Shown piece by piece: positions 18,535 through 27,780 of a stretch of 64,000 nucleotides of DNA. Under the pieces are notes generated by a model. It was not told the origin of the DNA and ran no database searches. It was given only the letters and a program-made list of their open reading frames with translations. The stretch's first letter is position 1. Each line of letters opens with the position of its first letter. A program made the translations under genes and the position numbers. Source of the DNA: Advenella kashmirensis WT001. Lineage in GTDB: Bacteria > Pseudomonadota > Gammaproteobacteria > Burkholderiales > Burkholderiaceae_B. The stretch is taken from the NCBI RefSeq assembly GCF_000219915.2, contig NC_017964.1, forward strand, positions 248,001 through 312,000, in the 5' to 3' direction.

Positions 18535-19292
18535 ATCTGTACGGCGTAAAAGCAATTTACAAGTTTGAGATGGCGCGGGCGTTCCGCACGCTCATGCAAA
18601 GCATCGCATCGCCGGTGCTGTCCACGGCGCTGTACTTCATTGTGTTCGGCGCTGCTATCGGCTCGCGCATGGGCGACATTGACGGCGTATCCTATGGCGC
18701 ATTTATTGTGCCCGGGTTGCTGATGATGGCCTTGTTGGGGCAGAGCGTCTCGAATGCGTCCTTTGGCATTTATATGCCCAAGTGGTCCGGCACGATCTAT
18801 GAAATCATGTCGGCCCCGGTGTCCTATTTCGAGGTGATTCTGGGGTATGTGGGGGCGGCGGCAACCAAGACGCTGATATTGTCGGTGCTGATCCTGATCA
18901 CGGCCCGCTTCTTTGTTGAATACGAGATTCAGCATCCGTTCTGGATGGTGCTGTTTCTGGTGTTGACGGCGATTACCTTCAGCATGTTCGGCTTCATTAT
19001 CGGGCTGTGGGCCGATGGTTTCGAGAAACTGCAAATCATTCCGCTGATGGTTATCACGCCGCTGACCTTTCTGGGTGGCGCGTTTTATTCCATTCATATG
19101 CTGCCCGGCATCTGGTCCAAAGTGGCGCTGTTCAACCCGGTGGTCTATTTGATTAGCGGCTTTCGCTGGAGTTTTTATGGTGTGGCCGATGTGAACCATT
19201 ACGTTAGCCTGTTCACCATCCTGTTTATTTTGCTGGTGTGTGCCCTGGTGGTCTCCTGGATGTTCCGTACCGGCTACAAGCTGCGGCCTTGA
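18531..19292 (+). CDS. ABC-2 type exporter permease (YadH-like)
   Basis: Integral membrane permease of 253 aa with about six hydrophobic segments, e.g. [41 protein letters not shown] and the C-terminal [19 protein letters not shown]. The ABC-2 signature region reads [20 protein letters not shown] followed by [13 protein letters not shown]. Its start overlaps the ATPase stop, so one ATPase and one permease gene make a half-size exporter that dimerises. Cargo unknown. Confidence 0.88.
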   Translation: MNLYGVKAIYKFEMARAFRTLMQSIASPVLSTALYFIVFGAAIGSRMGDIDGVSYGAFIVPGLLMMALLGQSVSNASFGIYMPKWSGTIYEIMSAPVSYFEVILGYVGAAATKTLILSVLILITARFFVEYEIQHPFWMVLFLVLTAITFSMFGFIIGLWADGFEKLQIIPLMVITPLTFLGGAFYSIHMLPGIWSKVALFNPVVYLISGFRWSFYGVADVNHYVSLFTILFILLVCALVVSWMFRTGYKLRP

Positions 19293-19559
19293 TAGGTGCA
19301 TAGAGCCGGCCAGATGCCGTGCGATGAAACCCCCAAAGGGGCGTCCGCGGCCTTTGATGTGCCCCAGTCGTGGCCGAAATACGCCACACCCGCACGATGG
19401 TCAGGGCACAGACGGCCCGTATGATCGCAGGGCCCGACTGGGACTAATGAGGGGTGCGGTGCCAGGCAGACCATCAGGTCTTGCATGTTCGGTGCTTGGC
19501 ATCTAAGGGCTTAGGCCAGAGGTGCGCCGGTTGCGATTGCGTCCGTTCTGACGGCTTTT

Positions 19560-20585
19560 TCAGGCCTGAATAACGCTACTGGGCTCTTGCTTATCGGATT
19601 CGTCCGTATGGGCCGGCACATTTTCCTCTCTTTCCGTAGCGGTGCGTGACACCGGCTCGGCGAGTGGTGTGCTGGCCGCGGGGGTGGTCACGACCGTATC
19701 GCGCAGGCGGTTGCGTTTTGGTTTTTTCTCACGCACCACAGCCGGGGGCGTCCAGGTTACGATATGCAATGAGCCGTCCGCATGTTCCACCAGCGCGGTC
19801 ATGCTTTCGACCCAATCGCCGTCATTACAGTACAGAATGCCGTCCACTTCACGGATTTCTGCCTTATGGATATGGCCGCAAACCACGCCGTCATAATTGT
19901 TCTTGCGTGCTTCCTGCATGACGGCGTCTTCGAACGCGGAGATATAGCTGACCGCATTTTTCACTTTCTGCTTCAGGTATTGGGACAGCGACCAGTATCC
20001 CAGCCCCATGCGTGCGCGGGCGCTGTTGAGCCACATATTGAAGGTGAGGGCAACGGTATACAGATGATCGCCCACGTAGGCCAGCCACGGCGCAAATTGC
20101 ACGACGCCGTCGAAACGATCGCCATGCAGGATCCACAGGCGTTTGCCATCGGCGGTTGTGTGCTCGGTTTCTTCGACGACTTCGATACCCCCGAAGTTCT
20201 GCTGTACATAATGCCGGGCAAACGAGTCATGATTGCCGGGAACAAACACCACCCGGGTGCCTTGCCGGCATTTGCGCAGTATTTTCTGTATGACGTCATT
20301 ATGCGACTGCGGCCAGAACCACTTGCCTTTGAGCTGCCAGCCATCGATAATGTCACCGACCAGATATAGGGTATCGGATTCTGTGTGTTTCAGGAAATCC
20401 AGTAACGCGCTCGCCTGGCAGCCTTTGGTGCCCAGGTGGACATCGGAGATCCAGATCGTGCGATAGTGGGTAGTGGGATGTTCAGACAAAATAATGTCAG
20501 GCCATAAGTACAGGTCGGGAATGACTCTTATTACACCAATCCGTTGTGACGCATGTGTGACAATACCCGGTATATTATCTGTCAC
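19560..20585 (-). CDS. LpxH-like UDP-2,3-diacylglucosamine diphosphatase family metallophosphoesterase
   Basis: Calcineurin-like phosphoesterase, 341 aa as an open frame. The metal-binding motifs are all present: ISDVHLG, VGDIIDGW, VPGNHDSF, LHGDRFDG and CGHIHKAEI. The central WFWPQSHNDVIQ segment and overall pattern match the larger LpxH-like subgroup rather than general phosphatases. The C-terminal 70 residues are proline- and charge-rich and appear to be a disordered tail. The first codon is a GTG at 20585 with no good ribosome-binding site, so the true start could be internal, closer to the catalytic core at TIWISDVHLG. It is divergent from a LysE-type exporter gene. Confidence 0.8.
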   Translation of the reverse strand: MTDNIPGIVTHASQRIGVIRVIPDLYLWPDIILSEHPTTHYRTIWISDVHLGTKGCQASALLDFLKHTESDTLYLVGDIIDGWQLKGKWFWPQSHNDVIQKILRKCRQGTRVVFVPGNHDSFARHYVQQNFGGIEVVEETEHTTADGKRLWILHGDRFDGVVQFAPWLAYVGDHLYTVALTFNMWLNSARARMGLGYWSLSQYLKQKVKNAVSYISAFEDAVMQEARKNNYDGVVCGHIHKAEIREVDGILYCNDGDWVESMTALVEHADGSLHIVTWTPPAVVREKKPKRNRLRDTVVTTPAASTPLAEPVSRTATEREENVPAHTDESDKQEPSSVIQA

Positions 20586-20656
20586 CTGTTTGTCATCTGA
20601 GCGACTGTTTCCTTTTTAACACATTGGCGGTCGTATTCCAATTGAGTCGTACCTGA

Positions 20657-21268
20657 ATGAATGCGTATCTTGCCGGTCTGTTTCTAAGTGGTTCCCTGAT
20701 TCTTGCTATCGGTTCGCAAAATGCCTTTGTCCTTAAGCAGGGGTTGCGCAAAAGCCACGTCTTCTGGGTCTGTCTGGTATGCAGCCTGTCGGATGCTGCA
20801 TTGATCCTGACCGGTGTGCTGGGGTTTTCCGTTGTCGCCCGCTATGCGGCGCATGTCGTGCCGCTGATCAAATACGCCGGTGCGCTTTTTCTGTTTGTTT
20901 ATGGCTTGCTTCACTTTCATGCGGCCATTACCAAAACCGCCAGCATGGGCGATAGCCATATCGAGGCGCCGTCCCTGAAGCGAACCTTGCTGGTCTGCCT
21001 GGCGCTGACCTGGCTTAATCCTCATGTTTACCTTGATACGCTGCTATTGATCGGCTCGGTATCCACCCGCTTTCCGGAGCAACATTGGCTGTTCGCCGCC
21101 GGGGGCATTACCGCATCGCTGGTCTTTTTCTTTTCCCTTGGCTACGGTGCGCGGCTTTTGTTGCCGTTATTCAAAAAGCCCGTGGCATGGAAGGTGCTGG
21201 ACCTGATCGTGGGCATCACCATGTGGACCATTGCCTGGCAACTGGTCTGGGGCGAATCCCTGGGGTAG
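20657..21268 (+). CDS. LysE/ArgO-family amino acid exporter
   Basis: A 203-aa inner-membrane exporter with about six hydrophobic helices. The N-terminus is characteristic: GLFLSGSLILAIGSQNAFVLKQGL, followed by FWVCLVCSLSDAALI and the conserved LTWLNPHVYLDTLLLIG. The family exports basic amino acids (lysine or arginine). No LysG-type regulator is adjacent. Confidence 0.9.
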   Translation: MNAYLAGLFLSGSLILAIGSQNAFVLKQGLRKSHVFWVCLVCSLSDAALILTGVLGFSVVARYAAHVVPLIKYAGALFLFVYGLLHFHAAITKTASMGDSHIEAPSLKRTLLVCLALTWLNPHVYLDTLLLIGSVSTRFPEQHWLFAAGGITASLVFFFSLGYGARLLLPLFKKPVAWKVLDLIVGITMWTIAWQLVWGESLG

Positions 21269-21378
21269 CACTGCGCTTGGCAGCAGGCCGGGGCAAGGTG
21301 GGATGAGTCGGGCATGGCGGGCCGTAGTGGGCTGCAGCGGGTTAGGTCCGGACGGGCGTGGCAGGCGTAGCGCAGCGC

Positions 21379-21415
21379 AAAAAAAGCGTCCGAACATGGG
21401 TTTATGTTCGGACGC
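21379..21415 (-). terminator. Rho-independent terminator of the ProVWX-like operon
   Basis: Perfect 12-bp stem GCGTCCGAACAT/ATGTTCGGACGC with a 6-base loop. The A-run on its left is a T-run on the minus strand, placing it at the end of the minus-strand operon that finishes at 21476. It may also stop lysE transcription from the other side. Confidence 0.85.
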
Positions 21416-21475
21416 GGGTATGGCCTGTGGTGCAGGGTCTGGCCGGTATTCATGTAAAACCGGCCGCCAGCCTGG

Positions 21476-22846
21476 TCAGTGACTATGACCGGGCGCTTTT
21501 TCCGGCTTGTTTTTCAATGACTCGTCCAGCTCAATGGCCCCTTCCGGCGGCTCAGGTTCGTCGTCCCGTTCCGCCGGGGCACTGGCCGGCGCGACGGGCG
21601 CTTGTGTTGCCGGTGCCTGTGTTGTCGCGGCATTGCTGTCCGCAGTGCCGCTGCTATCCCCATTGCCATTTTCGATGGCAGGGCTCACCAGTTCGACAAC
21701 CTTGGCGCGCGACATCAGGCCGACAAATTCATCGTTGTCGCCTGTGACCACGACCGGCGCGGTCGATTGCAGCATATGGGTGAGCACTTCGTCCAGATTG
21801 GTATCTGCCGAGACGGTGCGGGCTTCTTCCACTTTCGAGGAAATATCCCGCAAGCCGGCCCGGACCGCATCTTCGGCGGCTGACAGGCGCAGCAGGCCGG
21901 CAAAGGCCTTGCCATCGAGCACAGGGGCGAACTTGTAGTCGTATTGCTTCATGCGTTCGATGGCATGCGCAGGGCGTGCGCGCATGGTCAGGGTCAGGCG
22001 TGGCGCATTGACCGCGTGACTGGCGTTAAGTGCCTTGCCACGGTTCACGTCCTGCAGGAACGCAGCGACGTATTCATTGTCAGGAGAAAGCAGAATATCT
22101 TCGGGCGTGCCTTCCTGGATCAGCTCGCCGTCCTTCAGAATGGCAATACGGTTGCCCAGGCGCAGCGCTTCGTCCAGGTCATGGGTAATGAACACAATGG
22201 TTTTATTGAGTTTGGCCTGCAGTTCGAGCAACTGGTTCTGCATTTCGCGGCGAATCAGCGGATCCAGTGCAGAGAATGCCTCGTCCATCAGCAGAATGTC
22301 GGCGTCGGTCGCCAGCGCACGCGCCAAACCAACACGCTGTTGCATGCCGCCAGAGAGCTGGTGTGGATACTGGTTTTCAAAGCCGGCCAGACCGACCTGG
22401 TCAAGCCAGTAGCGGCCCTTGTCGTGCGCCTCGGTTTTGCTCATGCCCTGAATGGACAGGCCGTAGGCGGCATTGTCCAGCACGGTTTTATGCGGTAGCA
22501 GGCCAAAGCGCTGGAAGACCATGCTCATGGTCTGCTGGCGGAATTTTTCCAGGTCCTTGCGGCCCAGCGTCACCACATCGGTGCCGTCGACCAGGATGTG
22601 GCCTGCTGTGGGTTCAATCAAGCGGTTAAAGTGGCGGATGAGCGTGGATTTACCTGAACCGGACAGCCCCATGATGACATGAATGCTGCCTTCTTCGATA
22701 CTCAGGCTGATGTCCTTGAGGCCCAGCGTATGGCCGCTTTTGGCCAGCAGTTCTTCCTTGGAGATGCCCTGTTTGACCGCATCAATCCATTTTTCCGGAT
22801 TTTTGCCGAAGATTTTGTAGATGTTTTTGACTTCAATTTTACTCAT
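21476..22846 (-). CDS. Glycine betaine/proline-type ABC importer ATP-binding protein (ProV-like)
   Basis: Osmoprotectant-type importer ATPase, 456 aa. Walker A is IMGLSGSGKST, the signature LSGGMQQRVGLARALA and Walker B ILLMDEAFSALDP; the N-terminal 45-residue ProV extension is present. A tandem CBS region, about residues 285-400, includes VVVTGDNDEFVGLMSR and probably senses ionic strength as in OpuA. The last 55 residues form an Ala/Pro/Thr then Glu-rich low-complexity tail, which is unusual. The start overlaps the permease stop by 4 bp. It is the last gene of the operon (two binding proteins, permease, ATPase). Confidence 0.9.
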   Translation of the reverse strand: MSKIEVKNIYKIFGKNPEKWIDAVKQGISKEELLAKSGHTLGLKDISLSIEEGSIHVIMGLSGSGKSTLIRHFNRLIEPTAGHILVDGTDVVTLGRKDLEKFRQQTMSMVFQRFGLLPHKTVLDNAAYGLSIQGMSKTEAHDKGRYWLDQVGLAGFENQYPHQLSGGMQQRVGLARALATDADILLMDEAFSALDPLIRREMQNQLLELQAKLNKTIVFITHDLDEALRLGNRIAILKDGELIQEGTPEDILLSPDNEYVAAFLQDVNRGKALNASHAVNAPRLTLTMRARPAHAIERMKQYDYKFAPVLDGKAFAGLLRLSAAEDAVRAGLRDISSKVEEARTVSADTNLDEVLTHMLQSTAPVVVTGDNDEFVGLMSRAKVVELVSPAIENGNGDSSGTADSNAATTQAPATQAPVAPASAPAERDDEPEPPEGAIELDESLKNKPEKAPGHSH

Positions 22847-23700
22847 AGCGCACCGCCTGTATTTTTCCGTTTTCCATAAGACTGGGTAATGCGGTCAAAA
22901 AGCACCGCAAGAATGACAATGCCCAGCCCGGCCAGCAGGCCGCGGCCTACTTCAAGGCGGTTGATGCCAAGCAGCACTTCGTAGCCCAGGCCGCGCGCAC
23001 CGATCATGGAGGCAATAACCACCATTGACAGCGCCATCATCGTGGTCTGGTTGATACCGGCCATGATGTTTGGCAGCGCCAGTGGCAATTGCACGCCAAA
23101 CAGCTGCTGCGAGGAAGAGGCGCCGAAGGCTCGTGAGGCTTCAAGCACTTCGCGGTCCACCAGCCGGATGCCCAGGTCTGTCAAGCGGATCAGGGGAGGA
23201 ACTGCGTAAATCACGGTTGCGATAATGGCCGGGATTTTGCCAAGACCGAACAGCATGACAACCGGAATAAGGTACACAAAGCTGGGCAGAGTCTGCATAA
23301 CATCCAGAACGGGCAGCATGACTGATCGTACCGGGTTGGACTTGGCCGTAATGACGCCTAGTGGAATGCCGATAATGATCGAAATTGCAGTCGCCATAAT
23401 CATGAGCGACAGGGTCTGCATGCCTGCATCCCACAGGCCCAGGACGCCCAGCATTGCCAGCAGTACCCCCATCATCAGGGAGAACACGGGGCGGCGGCTG
23501 GCCGCGAAAGCGACCAGCACGGCCACGATAATAACGCTCCACCATGGCGCGCCACGCAGGACTTTTTCGAGCCACACCAGCAAATGCAGGAGTGGTTCTG
23601 ACATTGCATTGAGTGCATCGGCGTAATTGGTGACCAGATGGTCCACAAACCCGTCAATGCTTTTGCGCACATCGCGCGCAGAGATAATTTCAGGAAACAT
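22843..23700 (-). CDS. Glycine betaine/proline-type ABC importer permease (ProW-like)
   Basis: Inner-membrane permease of 285 aa with hydrophobic helices at WWSVIIVAVLVAFAA, GVLLAMLGVLGLW and further segments. The coupling segment of binding-protein-dependent permeases is visible as DREVLEASRAFGASSSQQLFGVQLPLALPNIMAGINQ, quoted here only for its EAxxxxG-like core. It overlaps the ATPase gene by 4 bp and follows the binding-protein genes. Confidence 0.9.
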   Translation of the reverse strand: MFPEIISARDVRKSIDGFVDHLVTNYADALNAMSEPLLHLLVWLEKVLRGAPWWSVIIVAVLVAFAASRRPVFSLMMGVLLAMLGVLGLWDAGMQTLSLMIMATAISIIIGIPLGVITAKSNPVRSVMLPVLDVMQTLPSFVYLIPVVMLFGLGKIPAIIATVIYAVPPLIRLTDLGIRLVDREVLEASRAFGASSSQQLFGVQLPLALPNIMAGINQTTMMALSMVVIASMIGARGLGYEVLLGINRLEVGRGLLAGLGIVILAVLFDRITQSYGKRKNTGGAL

Positions 23701-23810
23701 AATTTTATTTTTTCATCAAAATAGAGGGAAAGACAGGACCGGGCCAGGGCCGCAGGACACGAATGTGCCCGGCAGACAGCGTTGTTGTCCGGATGTGACT
23801 GGCGCAGCGG

Positions 23811-24812
23811 TCAGAGCGTGGCTTTGACACGATCGGCCACCTCGGCGGGGACCCACTTGGACCAGATGTCCTGTTGGTTTTTCAGAAACCATTGTGCGAC
23901 TTCGCTTGTCTCGCCGCCCGACTCTTCCATATAGGCCAGGGTCTTGTTGACGACATCAAACGGGACCGACACTTTGCTGAAAAAGGCAGTCAGTGTGGGT
24001 GCATCCTGTATGAACTGAGTATTAAGTGCGGTAAACACCGGGTTGTCCGGATAACCAACCGCTTGGGGATTGGCGCAGTCTTCACGGGTCAGGCACTGTT
24101 GCTTTTCTTTGTCATAGGCAGGCATGTCAAGCTTGACCAATTCCAGCGTGCTGACCAGCGGCGTGGGTTCCCAATAATAAAAAACGATATCTTTTTTGCG
24201 CTTGTAAGCAGACATCAGGCTGCCTTCTGGCTGCGCCGGTACCGGGAGCATAAACCTCGAAGTCCTTGTCCAGCTTGAGACCTTGGCCAGATTGGTGGCG
24301 ACCAGTTGGCAGTTCCAGCCTGCCGGGCAGCCGTAAATCCGGCCTTTATCGGGGCTTTCAGGATCGGCAAACGCGTCCTTGTGCCTGATCAGATCGGCGG
24401 CTGATTTCAGGTCGGGAAATTTGCTGGCAGTATATTTGGGGATATACCACGCTTCCCTGCCTGTATACAGTTCGCCAACCCGCTTGACCTTGCCGCTTTT
24501 CTCGGCCTTGGCCCAGGCGTCGCTGACGCTGTTGAGCCAGATTTCAGTATTCACTTGCAGATCGCCGCGTTCCAATGCGGCCAAAGCGGTAAGCGTTTCG
24601 GTGGGGACGACCTCGGTCTTGCAGCCGTAGCCTTTTTCAAGAATATGGCGCTCGACGTCGGCCAGAATCAGGTTTGATTCCCAGTTCATGCCGCCGAACT
24701 TGATGGTATCGTCCACTTCGCAGGCTGGCGCATCGGCCGCGGCTGCAGTGCGGGCAAGCCCGAACGCGGCCGAAGCAATGAATACAGCAGATAGAACTTT
24801 AGTCTTTATCAT
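23811..24812 (-). CDS. Glycine betaine-type ABC substrate-binding protein (ProX/OpuAC family), three compensating frameshifts
   Basis: Periplasmic receptor. Start 24812 (MIKTKVLSAVF) begins a signal peptide ending ARTAAAAD; FGGMNWESN and GDLQVNTEIWLNSV are family segments shared with the neighbouring paralogue. The open frame looks intact, but the segment 24216-24285 reads as nonsense compared with the paralogue. Adding one G and two Cs there restores LKLDKDFEVYAPGTGAAQKAA. With the three bases back, the protein is 334 aa, exactly the paralogue's length. This is strong evidence for clustered single-base deletions. It is the second gene of the importer operon. Confidence 0.88.
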   Translation of the reverse strand: MIKTKVLSAVFIASAAFGLARTAAAADAPACEVDDTIKFGGMNWESNLILADVERHILEKGYGCKTEVVPTETLTALAALERGDLQVNTEIWLNSVSDAWAKAEKSGKVKRVGELYTGREAWYIPKYTASKFPDLKSAADLIRHKDAFADPESPDKGRIYGCPAGWNCQLVATNLAKVSSWTRTSRFMLPVPAQPEGSLMSAYKRKKDIVFYYWEPTPLVSTLELVKLDMPAYDKEKQQCLTREDCANPQAVGYPDNPVFTALNTQFIQDAPTLTAFFSKVSVPFDVVNKTLAYMEESGGETSEVAQWFLKNQQDIWSKWVPAEVADRVKATL

Positions 24813-24905
24813 GGCAATGTGCCTCTTATGGCTAAAAGTTAAGCTAAACGCTAGGATTGGCATCGGCCCGTCCGAAAACGGGCTTTTCAATTGACGAGCA
24901 GTCGA

Positions 24906-25910
24906 TTAGAGCGATTCCTTCACTTTGGCGGCAACTTCGGGGGAAACCCATTTTTCCCAGACCTCGCCCTGGTTTTTCAGGAACCAGTCTGCAACATCAC
25001 GCGAATCGTCGCCACTCTCTTCCATATGGGCCAGTGTTTTGTCCATGACCGGCAGGGGAACGGATACTTTGGAAAAGAATTCGGTCAGTTTTGGCGCCTG
25101 TTTGGAAAATTCCGTATTCAGTGCCGTAAAGACCGGGTTGTCCGGATAGGCGCTGGGTTGCGGATCGGCGCAATCAGGATTGGTCAGGCATTTCTGTTTT
25201 TCCGCGTCGTAAGGCGGCAACTCCAGCTTGACCAGATCAAGCGAACCCACCAGCGGAGTCGGATACCAATAGTAGAACACGATATTTTGCTTGCGTTTGT
25301 ATGCCGAGGTCAGGGCCGCTTTCTGCGCGGCGCCGGTGCCGGGAGAGTACAGGGTGAAATCTTTGTCCAGTTTCAGGGCTTTGTACAGATTGCTGCTAAC
25401 CACTTCACATCCCCAGCCTGCCGGGCATCCGTAGAAACGGCCCTTGCTTGGATCTTCCGGATCGGCAAATTCTTCTTTGTATTTGGGCAGGTCTGCTGCG
25501 GATTTGAGATCAGGGAATTTTTCGGCGACGTATTTCGGAATGAACCAGGCTTCACCGCCGGTGTACAGGTCGGCCACGCGTTTGACCTTACCTGTTTTTT
25601 CGGCTTTGGCCCAGGGGTCGCCTACGCTGTTGAGCCAGATCTCGGTGTTGATATCCAGATCGCCGCGCTCCAGTGCTGCCAGGGCGGGCAGGGTTTCGGT
25701 AGGTAGGGTTTCGGTTTTGCAGCCGTAGCCTTTTTCAAGAATAGTGCGCTGAACGTCGACCAGCACCAGGTTCGATTCCCAGTTCATGCCGCCGAAGTTG
25801 ACGGTGCGATCTACTTCACACTGAGCGTCTGCAGCTTGTGCGGTGGCGGACAAGCCCAGGCCAAACGCGGCGAGTAGCGTTGCGCAGAGAATTTTGTGTT
25901 TTAAGAACAT
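24906..25910 (-). CDS. Glycine betaine-type ABC substrate-binding protein, tandem paralogue
   Basis: Periplasmic receptor of 334 aa. Start 25910 follows a strong AAGGAGG site; the longer open frame to 26117 lacks coding character. The signal peptide ends SATAQAAD. FGGMNWESNLVLVDVQR, CKTETLPTETL and DINTEIWLNSVGDPW match the downstream paralogue almost residue for residue, so the pair is a recent tandem duplication. Two receptors with one permease/ATPase may widen the ligand range (e.g. betaine, choline, proline betaine). First gene of the operon. Confidence 0.9.
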   Translation of the reverse strand: MFLKHKILCATLLAAFGLGLSATAQAADAQCEVDRTVNFGGMNWESNLVLVDVQRTILEKGYGCKTETLPTETLPALAALERGDLDINTEIWLNSVGDPWAKAEKTGKVKRVADLYTGGEAWFIPKYVAEKFPDLKSAADLPKYKEEFADPEDPSKGRFYGCPAGWGCEVVSSNLYKALKLDKDFTLYSPGTGAAQKAALTSAYKRKQNIVFYYWYPTPLVGSLDLVKLELPPYDAEKQKCLTNPDCADPQPSAYPDNPVFTALNTEFSKQAPKLTEFFSKVSVPLPVMDKTLAHMEESGDDSRDVADWFLKNQGEVWEKWVSPEVAAKVKESL

Positions 25911-26170
25911 GGCCGTAGCCTCCTTAAGTCTTACAGGGTTATAAAAATAACTGTGTATGCCAAAGAGTATGCGGAAAACGACGTAGCGCCGTCGATACAA
26001 ACAAAAATTGATGGGCGGCAAAGCGCCCGATTGACAGGTAAAACACTTTCGCGCGATCGGCGCAAAAGGTGTACACAATTGAAACGATGAATTAATAAAA
26101 CCCGACCATTGTAACAAATCGAGCGGACCCGGGCAAACCAGCCCCCTTGGTAAAATCCCTAGCAGCTTTT

Positions 26171-26200
26171 TTAATTCATATATGAGAAAATTAATTCACA
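26171..26200. promoter_or_regulatory. Direct repeat in the AT-rich divergent region before the cupin gene
   Basis: TTAATTCATA (26171-26180) and TTAATTCACA (26191-26200) are spaced 20 bp start to start, i.e. about two helical turns, between the divergent binding-protein and cupin genes. This is a plausible regulator binding site; the factor is unknown. Confidence 0.35.
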
Positions 26201-26298
26201 TACAGAAATTAAATGGGTTAAATTAAACGGCTTAAAATGAATAAGCTAAATACTTTGGCTAATTCTGGCTATTTATCTGACCCACAGGAAACCAAGTC

Positions 26299-26726
26299 AT
26301 GACAGACAGTACAGCGCAAACCGCGAGCACGACCAGCAAAAAACCAGGCGCCTGTGCCTGGATCGTCCGGGAAGCAGACGTCCCCGGCTATAGTCCCGCC
26401 AATCACCATGGCACAGTCAATCGGCGCCTGATCGGGCCCGAAACGGTGGGTGCGCGCCACCTGGAAGTGCTGGTGGGTACAATTGAGCAGAATCGGGCGC
26501 CTTGCCGCATGCCCATCCGGGCATTGAGCAGGTGGTGTATTTGCTGTCCGGCACGGCGGATGTGGAAATGGACGGAGAGAAGGGTTCTCTGCAGGCCGGC
26601 GACTGCTGTTTTTTTCCTGCGGACAAAAAGCATATCTTCACAGTAACCAGCGCCGAACCTGCGCGTCTTCTGGTCATTTATTCTCCTCCCTATGAAGAAA
26701 ATCCGGCCCGGGTGATACGGGATTGA
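26299..26726 (+). CDS. Cupin-domain protein, one frameshift
   Basis: Small beta-barrel protein, 142 aa when reconstructed. The first half (PGYSPANHHGTVNRRLIGPE) and the second (PHAHPGIEQVVYLLSGTADVEM with LQAGDCCFFPADKKHIF) lie in adjacent frames. One base missing near 26490-26500 joins them into the usual cupin motif with PHxHxxxEQ metal ligands. It precedes a Bug/CoA-transferase/acyl-CoA dehydrogenase cluster by about 90 bp. It may act on, or sense, a metabolite of that pathway; enzymatic function is unknown. Confidence 0.8.
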
Positions 26727-26817
26727 TCGCTGGATAACCCGATTTGTAGCACAAACCCAAGCGTGCCTTTTCTGGTAACGCCGCTCAAAGAAGCCTAGTC
26801 CTTTACTGGAGACATAT

Positions 26818-27780
26818 ATGAATATCAAACCCTTACGTTGTTTGCTGGGTGCCGCCGCCCTTGTTGCGGCGAGCACCGCGGCAGCGGCATGGCCGGAAAA
26901 GCCCATTACCATGGTCGTGCCTTTTCCGGCCGGCTCGGGCACCGATTCTGTCGGACGCATCTTTGCCCGTGAAATGACCAGCCGTCTTGGCCAGCAGGTG
27001 ATTGTAGAAAACAAGCCTGGCGGTAACGGTACGATTGCGGCGCAGCAGGTGGCCCGCTCCAAGCCCGATGGCTATACCATTCTGATTTCAACCAACACGC
27101 CGCTGTCGGCTGCGCCGTGGCTGCAAAAAAGCGTGCCGTACGATGTGCTCAAGGATTTCACGCCAATTGCGCGCGGCGGTAACCTGCCGTTCATCCTGGT
27201 TGCCAACATGAAGCAAACCTTCAATTCGGTGCAGGAATTGGTCCAGCAAGCCAAGGCCAGCCCGGGCAAGCTGACCTACGCCTCCGGCAACAGTACCGGT
27301 ATTGTTGCCGGAGCTACGCTATCGCATGCTGCGGGTATTGAGACCCTGCACGTGCCCTACAAGGGTACGCCACAGGCGCTGACCGATTTGATCGGGGGAC
27401 AGGTGGACTATATGTTTACTGATCTGACTTCGGGCATGCCTTTTGTGCAATCCAAGAAAATCAAGGCGCTCGCGGTTTCTACCGCCAAGCCCAGCACGTT
27501 GTTGCCCGAGCTGCCGTCCATGGAAGCGGCCGGTATCGATAATTTCGACATCAATTCCTGGAATGGCTTTCTGGGCCCGGCCGATACGGACGAGGAAGCG
27601 GTGACAACATTGAACAAAACCATCAATGAAATCGTGAGCGATGCGAAGGTCAAGCAGGAGCTGGCGCGCCTGGGATTTGATGCCTTCAGCGGTACGCAAC
27701 AGGAATTTGCGGCATTTGTCCGTGATCAGTACGAGTTATGGGGCAAGCTCATCAAGGACGCGGGAATTCAGGTTCAATAA
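26818..27780 (+). CDS. Bug-family tripartite tricarboxylate transporter substrate-binding protein
   Basis: Intact 320-aa periplasmic receptor. The signal peptide runs MNIKPLRCLLGAA to STAAAA. The family marks are AWPEKPITMVVPFPAGSGTD, VENKPGGNGTI and LHVPYKGTPQALTDLIGGQ. Its stop overlaps the start of the next gene by one base (TAATG), indicating translational coupling with the CoA-transferase. Ligand likely the carboxylic acid activated by that enzyme. Confidence 0.92.
   Translation: MNIKPLRCLLGAAALVAASTAAAAWPEKPITMVVPFPAGSGTDSVGRIFAREMTSRLGQQVIVENKPGGNGTIAAQQVARSKPDGYTILISTNTPLSAAPWLQKSVPYDVLKDFTPIARGGNLPFILVANMKQTFNSVQELVQQAKASPGKLTYASGNSTGIVAGATLSHAAGIETLHVPYKGTPQALTDLIGGQVDYMFTDLTSGMPFVQSKKIKALAVSTAKPSTLLPELPSMEAAGIDNFDINSWNGFLGPADTDEEAVTTLNKTINEIVSDAKVKQELARLGFDAFSGTQQEFAAFVRDQYELWGKLIKDAGIQVQ

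Noticed and set aside
19293..19559. Possible small gene in the gap after the ABC-2 permease
   Set aside because: Short frames on both strands lack a ribosome-binding site and any family resemblance.
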